Source of the DNA: Phanerodontia chrysosporium
Taxonomy: Eukaryota; Basidiomycota; Agaricomycetes; Polyporales; Phanerochaetaceae
NCBI GenBank assembly: GCA_001910725.1
Contig: MJGA01000085.1
Coordinates: forward strand, 1 to 43,342
DNA: 43,342 nt
Direction: 5' to 3'
Under the pieces are notes generated by a model that saw nothing but the letters and a program-made list of their open reading frames with translations, was not told the DNA's origin and did no database searches. Positions within the stretch are counted from its first letter, which is position 1. Each line of letters begins with the position of its first letter. This document shows positions 1 to 8,600 of this stretch, piece after piece. The position numbers and the translations under genes were made by a program.

Positions 1-12
1 ACTAAAGAGCTA

Positions 13-820
13 ACGTACAACCGTAGTACCGTAGACGTAACTAGAGTAAGCAATAGACTACCACCACAATGCCTGAGTGCACTGGTGGACTAACTAATCT
101 TACTGTAGACGGAGGACCGTAGACTAAAGACTGAGTAAGCGATAGACTACCACCACAATGCCTGTTTGCACTGGTGGACTAACTACCCTTACTAGAACCG
201 AATCACACTTATACTGATAACACACAGCCCACACCAAGAGATGGTGGTGGTTGAGGTGAGAAAATAGCTGGCTGCTTCCAACTAGTGATCTATTGAGAGA
301 GAAGAAGAGAGTGGCCTTTTATACTCCTACAGAGTATGGCCTTATTTGACCGTGTTTGGTCAATTTGTACAGTGCTAGAATGTTCTACAAGGTGCTACAC
401 TATTCTACATCCTTCCTGCAACTCCTTTCCGCTTCCTTTTCCGCTTGGCACCTTCTTTCTGTACCTTTCCAGTGGATTCCATTCCTTTCCATACTTTCCT
501 CTGACTTTCCACACCTCTCTCCCCTCATTCCAGAGATGCTTGGCGCATTTCCAGGCCTAATTGGGTAGTTACTTTCCCACACCGCCCAAATATAGCCTGC
601 CTTTCCCACAGTGATCCCAAAATGGCTGCGTCTTCTCACGCCTTTCCTTTGGGTCTCTGTCTTCTCACGCCCTTGCTCTGAACTCCCGCGCTTTTCTATA
701 CATTCCCACGCCTTGAATTCCTCTTCTATACTAAGCTCTACTTCATTGTGCTAATCCTGCTATGCCGGAATGAGCCTCATTTCATCCATATCTTGTGGCA
801 AACAGGTTTGGCGCATGATA
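13..820. repeat. ~808 bp tandem repeat, copy 1
   Basis: First of two head-to-tail copies of an approximately 808 bp unit. Compared by eye with copy 2 it differs by seven substitutions and one single-base indel, so the copies are about 99% identical and the duplication is recent. The unit has a 5' part with short internal repeats, a pyrimidine-rich middle with many TTTCC and CTTCC motifs, and no convincing open frame. I do not recognise the family. It could be a permuted tandem of LTRs from another element or a noncoding repeat; no TG...CA ends were found. Confidence 0.9.
44..185. repeat. 53 bp internal direct repeat pair with hairpin potential
   Basis: Inside the 808 bp unit a 53 bp stretch starting GAGTAAGC is present twice, at 44-96 and 133-185, with an 89 bp period and a few mismatches. 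Each carries short inverted arms, CCACCA at 61-66 and TGGTGG at 83-88 in the first, which could form a small hairpin. The pair recurs in the second 808 bp copy at 852-904 and 941-993. Confidence 0.85.
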
Positions 821-1627
821 ACGTACAACCGTAATACCGTAGACGTAACTAGAGTAAGCAATAGACTACCACCACAATGCCTGAGTGCACTGGTGGACTA
901 ACTAATCTTACTGTAGACGGAGGACCGTAGACTAAAGACTGAGTAAGCGATAGACTACCACCACAATGCCTGTTTGCACTGGTGGACTAACTACCCTTAC
1001 TAGAACTGAATCACACTTATACTGATAACACACAGCCCACACCAAGAGATGGTGGTGGTTGAGGTGAGAAAATAGCTGGCTGCTTCCAACTAGTGATCTA
1101 TTGAGAGAGAAGAAGAGAGTGGCCTTTTATACTCCTACAGAGTATGGCCTTATTTGACCGTGTTTGGTCAATTTGTACAGTGCTAGAATGTTCTACAAGG
1201 TGCTACACTATTCTACATCCTTCCTGCAACTCCTTTCCGCTTCCTTTTCCGCTTGGCACCTTCTTTCTGTACCTTTCCAGTGGATTCCATTCCTTTCCAT
1301 ACTTTCCTCTGACTTTCCACACGTCTCTCCCCTCATTCCAGAGATGCTTGGCGCATTTCCAGCCTAATCGGGTAGTTACTTTCCCACACCGCCCAAATAT
1401 AGCCTGCCTTTCCCACAGTGATCCCAAAATGGCTACGTCTTCTCACGCCTTCCCTTTGGGTCTCTGTCTTCTCACGCCCTTGCTCTGAACTCCCGCGCTT
1501 TTCTATTCATTCCCACGCCTTGAATTCCTCTTCTATACTAAGCTCTACTTCATTGTGCTAATCCTGCTATGCCGGAATGAGCCTCATTTCATCCATATCT
1601 TGTGGCAAACAGGTTTGGCGCATGATA
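821..1627. repeat. ~808 bp tandem repeat, copy 2
   Basis: Second copy of the 808 bp unit, 807 bp long because one G is missing near 1361. It ends in the same GCGCATGATA as copy 1, but there it runs into retroelement pol sequence instead of another unit. The junction lies inside the RNase H coding region: the frame reads through from repeat sequence into the A-T-G-G-V part of the RNase H domain at about 1628. The repeat therefore replaced, or was joined to, the element in place of its gag, protease and reverse transcriptase. Confidence 0.9.
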
Positions 1628-3662
1628 CTGGCTACGCCACCGGAGGAGTCATAGCCCAACGCAACCCTGAAGATGGACTCTGGCATCCAATCGCGTATCG
1701 CTCGCAGACCATGAGCCCCGCCGAGCAGAACTATGAGATCTGGGACCGTGAGATGCTTGCAATCATCGAAGCTCTCAAGGATTGGCGCCAGTTCCTCGAA
1801 GGTCTCCCGGAGCCTTTTGAGATCTGGACCGATCATCAGAATCTCCAGTACTGGAGGACTGCGCAGAATCTCACACGGCGACAAGCCCGGTGGGCCTCCT
1901 ACCTCGCCGAGTACGACTTCCGCATCATCCACCGCCCCGGCAAGACTCATCTCCTCGCTGATCCGCTCTCCCGGCCCTCCTCGCTGCATGTCTCCGACGA
2001 GGAAGACAATCGCTCGCAGGTAGTGTTGAAGCCAGAGCTGTTTAAGATAGCCGCCACGGCAGCCTTCGCAAACCCCTCCCCCCTCGAGAAGCGCATTCGC
2101 GACTGCTCCAAAAAGGAAAAGGAAGTCGCAGACGCCCTGCAGACTCTCCGGACCAAGGGGCCCCGCAAGCTGCGCAACGGCGTTCTCGAATGGGAAGAGG
2201 ACAACGGCCTTCTGTACTACCATGGGAAAGTCTATGTCCCGAATAGTGCCGCGCTGTGCAACGACGTCATCAAGTCTTGCCACGACGCGCCGACTGCCGG
2301 ACACCCTGGGAAACACACCACCCTTGAGTTGGTCTCTCGGTACTATTGGTGGCCGCGCATCTCCGCCGATGTTAGCCGCTACGTGCTCGGCTGTGATCAA
2401 TGTCAACGGTACAAGTCCGCCCCACATCCGAAAGCCACCCTGCAGCCCCACGATGTCCCTTCAGGGCCCTGGGAACACGTCGGCGTGGATCTCATCACAC
2501 AACTCCCGCGTGACGCCAAGACCAAGAAGGACTCGATCGCGGTCTACGTGGACCATTACTCGGACCAGTGTCACCTTGTGCCGGTTGACTCGACGATCAC
2601 CGCTGCCGGCATGGGCGACGTCCACTACACGGACATCTTCCGTCTTCACGGTCTCCCACGCAAAATCTTCTCTGATCGAGGACCCCAGTTTGCAGCCCAG
2701 TACATGCGAGCGCTGTACAAGCGCCTCGGCATCGCTACCGGCCTCACCACGGCGTATCACCCGAAGGCAACGGCAAGGTCGAGCGCAAGAACCAGGAAGT
2801 CGAGAAATTCCTGCGTCTCTTCGTCTCCCAGCGCCAAGATGACTGGGTCGATTGGCTCCCAATGGCCGAGTTCACCCTGAACTCACACGTGTCCAGTGCT
2901 ACTGAGCGCACGCCCTTCGAGATTGTCTACGGCTACACACTGGACTTCACGATCCCGGCCGGCAAACACACCAACGTTCCCGCCCTCGACGAGCGCCTAG
3001 ACCGCATGGCTCACGTCCGTAAAGAGGCCGAAGCTGCCCTGCGCCTAACCAAAGCCCACATGAAAGAAGAGTACGAGGCCGCGAAGAAACGCGCCCACTC
3101 CTTCAAGGTCGGCGAGCAGGTTTGGCTCAGCACGAAGGACCTCAGCATCGATCAGCCCTCGCCCAAGCTCGGCCCCCGCCAGCTGGGTCCGTTTAAGGTT
3201 CTGGAAAAGATCGGCGATCTAGACTATCGGCTCGAGCTCCCGAGCTGGCTGAAAATCCACCCGGTTTTCCATGTCAACCGCCTCAGCCCGTGGCACGATC
3301 AGGGCGTTGAGAAGCCCCTGCCACCCAAACCTGTCAAGGTTGCCAGCGAAGAAGAATACGTCATCGAGAAAGTCCTCGACAGCCGCATATACCGCCGCCA
3401 ACTGCAGTACAAGGTCCGCTGGAAAGGCTACGGCCAAGCCGGCGACACGTGGGAAAAGGCAGACAACCTCAAGCACGCCAAGGCCCTGGTCAACAAATTT
3501 CATCGCGAAAATCCGGAAGCGCCCCGCAAGCTCGCTGCCACCACCTTCGAAGCCCTTGCCGCCTCTTTTCGCCCGTTCGTCACCGAAGTCGACGTCTCTC
3601 TCCTTCCTGCCTCCGATCGCGCTAAGGCCGATCTCGATTGGGAGGAGGGGCGCCATATCTGA
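1628..3662 (+). pseudogene. Pol fragment: RNase H, integrase, chromodomain (frameshifted)
   Basis: Broken polyprotein 3' part. The first frame (read through from the repeat at 1555 to 2880) shows RNase H with D-R-E-M-L, W-T-D-H-Q-N-L and A-D-P-L-S-R. It then shows the integrase HHCC zinc finger (about residues 243, 250, 280 and 283 of that frame) and the integrase core with the first two acidic residues (V-D-L and S-D-R-G). The frame is lost at about 2760-2770, where one base appears to be missing just before the third acidic residue of the DDE triad. The continuation lies in the frame ending at 3662, with the GPY/F-type region and a chromodomain (about 3355-3510, with the K-V-R-W-K-G-Y core). 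The chromodomain is known in this group to target integration to modified chromatin. Not functional as it stands. Confidence 0.9.
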
Positions 3663-3687
3663 CGACCTCGCGAGGACGCTCGGTTTT

Positions 3688-3697
3688 AGGAGGGGGG
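3688..3697 (+). other. Polypurine tract of the retrotransposon
   Basis: AGGAGGGGGG followed by TAA and the LTR start TGTCACGG. It is in the expected place, between the pol stop and the 3' LTR, to prime plus-strand DNA synthesis. Confidence 0.8.
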
Positions 3698-3700
3698 TAA

Positions 3701-4291
3701 TGTCACGGATGTAACGGTGCTGCCCTATTTTTCGCCGATTTTTGGCCATTTTCCTCGATTAATCCAACGGGCGAGCAGTCCTCGCGCCGTCTGGAGTCCT
3801 AGCCGCCCACACTCAGCACCTGGCCACTCAGCGCCAGCGCCCTGATGGCGCATCACCCCTAGACGCCAGCGCATCCCGCTGCGCGCTCAAACACTGCCCG
3901 GATCACCGGTCTGCCTTGCAACCGGTTCCCTGGATCACCGAGGAGGCACTGTCATCCCTGATGACTCCCCTTACCGAGACACGCCGAGCTGATCAGCCTG
4001 ATGACACAGCCTCGGCCCGACGCAGCCTCGAGACACTGCCAGCTGACACAGCCTCGTGACATAGCCCCAGCACAGCCTCGCCGCGCAGCCCGCGTCGCAG
4101 CCTCGCTGGCTATGCTGAGCGCTGCCCATCAGCTTATGTAATCGTATAGCCTGCCCTAAAGGACCTGTAGTATATAAGGGTAGCTCCCCTCGCTCCTGTC
4201 CGTCATCTCGACCTCTTGGTCAATACGGACAGGTAAGCCCGATGTTTGTATTGTAGTTACAGTGCTAATATTATCTTGGTCAATACGGACA
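3701..4291 (+). repeat. 3' LTR of the Ty3/Gypsy element
   Basis: Begins TGTC directly after the polypurine tract and contains a GC-rich U3 with many CAGCCTCG-like short repeats and a TATA-like TATATAAG near 4171. The right end is uncertain: CTTGGTCAATACGGACAG occurs twice, at 4215-4232 and 4275-4292, and GACA pairs with the starting TGTC as an inverted terminus in either case. The LTR therefore ends at 4231 or 4291. Without a 5' LTR copy the end cannot be fixed. Confidence 0.7.
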
Positions 4292-4450
4292 GCTGCATAA
4301 GTTGTGCGTCGCTGCGTGACTCGCTCCGCCGCGCCTCGTCGTCAACCTCCCCACTTGCCCTCCCTCGTGAAGCGTTGAGCCCTAGCTCCGCGACACCAAA
4401 CGGCTTACAAAGTCGGTAAGCAGGTGATCTACTCTTTTGTTGGCACTTAA

Positions 4451-4633
4451 GCACGAGCCTGATCAGAACTAATCAGGCCCTACAGGCCTGATTATACCGG
4501 GTCAGGCTTCGTCAGACTGAGCAGGCCTGATACGGCCTGATTATCCCGGGTAGCACATTTCTGAGCCTAATCAGGCTCCCTGGCGCCTAATCGCCTGACC
4601 AGGGCTGCTCCGGGCTAACTAGGCCTGATTAGG
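4451..4633. repeat. Cluster of GCCTGATTA-type inverted repeats
   Basis: About 180 bp built from GGCCTGAT and its complement ATCAGGCC. A perfect 9-bp-stem hairpin lies at 4471-4493 (loop CTACA) and a 6-bp stem at 4563-4578 (GAGCCT/AGGCTC). A longer pair CCTAATC/GATTAGG spans 4586-4633. GGCCTGATTAT(A/C)CCGGGT is repeated directly at 4485-4502 and 4534-4551. The right edge abuts the F-box gene fragment. It resembles a degenerate palindromic repeat or MITE-like insertion; the family is not recognised. Confidence 0.75.
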
Positions 4634-4878
4634 AATTTCTCAATCTTCCGACAGCGGTAGTACCCTTCGTCCGTCAGGTTGTCGACGCAGCGCGTTGGAC
4701 GCCATACCAACTGACAGAACACAAAGGTCCTTGCCAGCACTTCGTTGGGCAGACGCATGACTGGACGGCTGTCGTTTAACAAGCGAGTCAGCCTCAGATA
4801 TTCACCGCGATGAAATTCAATTTGCTGCTTGAGGGCATCGCGTTGTTCGCTCGTAAGATGGACATAGCTCCCAGTCAT
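4615..4878 (-). pseudogene. F-box-like gene fragment
   Basis: An 87-codon frame starts at 4878. It has a short coiled-coil-like N-terminus (E-Q-R-D-A-L-K-Q-Q-I followed by L-R-L-T-R-L-L) and then the F-box start L-P-N-E-V-L-A-R-T-F-V-F-C. This is the usual layout of the large Agaricomycete F-box-like families, but those run to several hundred residues, with the F-box followed by V-C-R-x-W-R and leucine-rich repeats. Here the frame stops right after the first F-box helices and its end lies in the inverted-repeat cluster, so it appears to be a truncated relic. A very short functional gene is unlikely. Confidence 0.6.
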
Positions 4879-5082
4879 CTCGAGTGGACCCTCTGGACGT
4901 CAGGCAGCTGATACGTATAAATGAGTTGAGCAAAACATGTGGCGGTCATATGCAAATTGACTCACATTGCTAAGGTGGCCAGTAATCACTTGTTCAGAGC
5001 AAAGTGACTGCGGTGAAGGTCAATGAAACTGACGGACAACCCTGTGCTTATTATATACGTTAAGTGTAAGAAGTCAACCGAG

Positions 5083-5171
5083 CCCCTGATAGCTCAGTTG
5101 GAAGAGCGTGAGACTGTAATCGGGTAACAGAGTTCATCTCAAGGTCACCTGTTCGAACCAGGTTCAGGGGA
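5083..5171 (+). tRNA. tRNA-Tyr (anticodon GTA) with intron
   Basis: A full cloverleaf can be folded: acceptor CCCCTGA (5083-5089) with TCAGGGG (5164-5170), D-stem GCTC/GAGC, anticodon stem TGAGA/TCTCA, T-stem ACCTG/CAGGT around TTCGAAC, discriminator A at 5171. The anticodon GTA is at 5116-5118. A 16-nt intron (about 5120-5135) sits one base 3' of the anticodon, the standard place, and tRNA-Tyr genes in fungi regularly carry an intron. Internal A and B boxes are present. Confidence 0.93.
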
Positions 5172-5175
5172 TTAA

Positions 5176-5179
5176 TTTT
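5176..5179 (+). terminator. Pol III terminator of tRNA-Tyr
   Basis: A TTTT run begins 5 bases after the tRNA. A longer run of eight T near 5199-5206 could act as back-up. Confidence 0.7.
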
Positions 5180-5554
5180 GACTCTTCCAATTGCATTTAA
5201 TTTTTTTTGGTCGTCGCCGTCCTCATCCAGTACCACAGGATACACAGACGTCGATGCAACTTCACAAACCCCACGATAACTCGTATATATCTATCCCCTA
5301 TCAGACATGCTGCATTTTCATTAATATCGAATATCGAACCTTCGCAACCCTTGCAGTTGCACATGTCGCCGATCCGATCAGGCGTCAAAGCGCCAGCCGA
5401 GACCAACCACACGGTTTTCCTCACCCGCACCTCGTTGAAGGCTTTGAGCAAACCGTGGCTCCGACTGATACCGGATCCGTTACCGAGGCTTCGTGGCCAC
5501 ATGCTGCTCGTGCAACTGATTGGTTCGGACTGCTAGATAGCAATTTGGGCGGCA

Positions 5555-5560
5555 TATAAA
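5555..5560 (+). promoter_or_regulatory. TATA box of the ABC transporter gene
   Basis: TATAAA in the context GGCATATAAATG lies 51 bp upstream of the start codon at 5612, a typical distance for a fungal TATA promoter with a short 5' UTR. Confidence 0.6.
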
Positions 5561-5611
5561 TGCACGCTCGGCCAGACCAGTCCGCCTCAACCAGTCTTTG
5601 TTCTCTACAGC

Positions 5612-8600
5612 ATGGACGTAGGCGATAGTGGGCAGACTGTACTGCTTGCGACGCCAGCGAACGAGCTGAAAAGGTACTGCAGGGCTCCTCACGTCTTCCG
5701 CAGAATCTTGACTGACGAGTTTTGACCTACTACAGCTCCTTCTGCGCGCCGTTCGTGGTCGTCAACGCTGGCATCGTGCTCGCGGTCCTCGTCATTGCCC
5801 TGCGTCTCTACCTCTCGCGCGATACGGGACTAGTCTCTGATAGCGACCGCGGGAGCAAGGGGCTTGCGGGCAGAATACGCCGGCATGTATCTCGTGTGGG
5901 TGGACCGGCGATATTGACCTACAAGGTGGCACGCTGTGCAGTGCTCGTATCGCTGCTTGCATTGGTAGCCATCACGTCACATCGCGACGGATGGGTTCCG
6001 TATAGCATCATCCTGACAGAGGCACTGGTGAGCGCGTCGGTACTGTTTCGTATGGACCGCGAGAGCTCATGGGACGGCATTCGTAGGTGTTCACGGCCGC
6101 GCTTTCCGTCGCGAACGTCCTAGTCTCAGCAAGGACCGCGCAGGTTTTTTCACCGTTCTTGACCTTGTTTGCGCTCGGAATCTTCGCGAACTATGCCTAC
6201 CGCGACATATGGCCGCTGATGACCTTTACCCTGCGCCCAGTAGACGCTGCAGAGGGGCGCGTCCTGTGGGTCAAGGTCGCGTTGGCGACGTGGGCTGGCT
6301 TGCTCGGCCCGTTGTTCGAACCATGGCCATACATTCCGGTCTACCCTGAGGTGCGATCCATTTTTGGCCTCCAAAGTGCTATCTCCTGAATCGCGTAATA
6401 GCATCCGAAAGAAACGCCTCACCCGGAACAAACAGCCTCCTTTGCCTCCTGGATTTACTATGTCTTCCTTGACTCCCTCGTCTGGCACGCATACCGAGTC
6501 CCACACCTGTCTTACGACCAGCTACCGCCATTGGCAGACTATGACGAGGCACAGTATCTGATCGAGCAACACTTCCGCGTACGCTTTGCGCAGTCTTACA
6601 ATTGTGAGAGGACTGACTAACGTATGTCGTAGCATCTTGACCCATTTTCTGGAGCAAAGAAGGGAAGTCTGTTGTGGCCTATTCTGAGGATCATTCGCCG
6701 TCCACTGGTACACCAGGCCCTGTGTACCATAATTACAGTATGCTTTACGCGCTTCACCGTGTGTCGTGGAATAACTACTGAAATATTCGCTGTTATAACT
6801 AGGCGTTAGCGCGGCTGGCAGGTCCCGTTGGCATCAACGAGCTACTCAAGTCGGTTCTCTCAGGCAGCGTTTCTAGCTGGAATTGACCCACCGTTCTCAG
6901 GTATCTCGAACGAGGCGAAGAAGGATCCTTGGTGCGACCTTGGGTCTGGATCTTGTGGGTTGCGCTCGGCCCTATCACAGTGACACTCTTCGGCGAGCTG
7001 TCTCTTTGGTCGTCGGTACGTTTTATAAACGGGCGCGACCGCGAGGTTTCATTTCAGGCTGACGCGCATATTACAGACTCGCTCGCTCATCCGCGTTGAG
7101 GCGATACTCACCACCCTGATATACGATCACGCTCTGCGCCTTCGCAACAAAGCTGATGCCGGAACCAAGACTAAACAAGCCCCAGAGTCTGGGAGCGCCA
7201 AGGGGGATGCAACCAAACAAAATGCGTCAGGAAACACAGTAGGGAGGATCATGAACCTTGCCAGCAGCGACATGAACAACATCACGGGCGGTCGGAACTT
7301 CCTGGGGTTATGTACGTCTGTACAGCCGGTCTTCAATTGCGTAACGGCTGACTCTGACTGCTAGTCCTCGGCGTCCCTCTAAACGTGACACTGTCGCTCT
7401 GGTTCTTGTACTCGATGCTCGGTTGGAGGTATGCCATCGAGATGCTCTCATGCGCAGGAGCGTTTGCTGACAAAGCCGGCAGTTCGCTGGTGGGCTTCGC
7501 TGTCATGGTTGCCTTGCTGCCTGTGCCCGGACGCCTGGCCGCTTTCATGAGTGGTGCGCAGAAGGATCGAATGCGAGCGGTGAGCCGGAGTGCACTCGAC
7601 GCGTCGACCGTTGCCTAATCACTGGTATTGCTCGCAGTCCGACGGTCGTGTGCAGCTCGTGACGGAGAGTAAGCAGCATTCCGCGTTGTTTTTCTCCGGC
7701 CAATATTGACCTACTGTCCTATCCAGTGCTCAATGTCCTCCGTATGATCAAGCTCTTCGGCTGGGAGAAACGGGCCGAACAAGAGATTGCTGAGAAAAGG
7801 AGCGAAGAGCTTAAGTGGGTGTGGAAGAGCAACCTGTATTCGCTCGTGATCTTCAACATCAAGTGAGTTCAGCGATCATGACCTTCCCGGGAGCAAGCTA
7901 ACCAGGCTATCCGCGTCCCAGCCGTGTGCTTCCCCTGTGGCACATGATTGCTACATACGCAATCTACGTAAGTTTAGTGAGGCTGTCTTTTGAATTAAGC
8001 GTTTACAGCGTCCACAGACCATGGTCATGAAACGCAGCCTGAACGGTGCGCTCTGCCGCGACCTACGGTCCCTGTCATGTCTGACCTGTTTGTCCAATAG
8101 CATCCATTGTTTTCTCGACGATGGGAGGTACGTATAGCGACCGCTGACCTCCGCAAACGTGCTGACGATACGACTCAGTGTTTGGTACCATGCGAAACCA
8201 ACTTCATTGGGTGTCTAATCAATTACCCACCGTGATAAACTGTACGTTCTGGGTGCTTTTGACCGCGCCATCCGCACTGACGTGTAATGTAGCCTATGTC
8301 TCCATGAACCGGCTTCGAGACTTCTTATGGGATGTACGTCGTCGGATGGGCATTCATGCTACCAATCAGCACTGATCACCATCTCATAGACGGAGCTATT
8401 GGATAGCTTCACCGAAGTATCTGATGACCTTGAGACTGTGGCACTTGCTCATGAACACGACATCGGCCTTGGGAGCTCGGACTTCTCCTGGGCCGCCGGC
8501 GCCGCCTCGAGTACGGCATCCCAACCGTCTTTCCGACTGCACATCGAGGACGATGTTGTGTTCAAGCGCGGCCACTTCAATCTGGTTATCGGCCCTACTG

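Larger units (their letters stand above)
1628..4291 (+). mobile_element. 5'-truncated Ty3/Gypsy chromovirus-type retrotransposon
   Basis: Remnant of an LTR retrotransposon of the chromodomain-bearing Ty3/Gypsy group. In order it keeps the second part of RNase H, the zinc-binding and core domains of integrase, a C-terminal chromodomain, a polypurine tract (AGGAGGGGGG, 3688-3697) and a 3' LTR starting TGTCACGG at 3701. Gag, protease and reverse transcriptase are absent and there is no matching 5' LTR in the window, so it cannot be autonomous. No target-site duplication can be tested because the 5' end is lost. Confidence 0.92.
5172..5611 (+). other. Intergenic region upstream of the ABC transporter
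   Basis: No gene recognised. It holds the tRNA terminator at the left and the transporter promoter at the right. The open frames here overlap one another on both strands and show no motif. Confidence 0.6.

Noticed and set aside
44..993. CRISPR-like regular repeats
   Set aside because: Only two 53-bp repeats per unit, inside a larger duplication in a eukaryotic genome. No array structure.
336..1488. Duplicate 74- and 114-codon frames inside the 808 bp repeats
   Set aside because: They arise from the pyrimidine-rich part of the repeat (F/P/L/S-rich translation) and differ between copies by a frameshift. No sign of selection.
1567..2451. 294-codon open frame antisense to pol
   Set aside because: It lies opposite the clear RNase H/integrase coding strand and has no motif of its own.
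4257..4454. 65-codon minus-strand frame beside the LTR
   Set aside because: It overlaps the LTR end and repeat DNA, with no motif.
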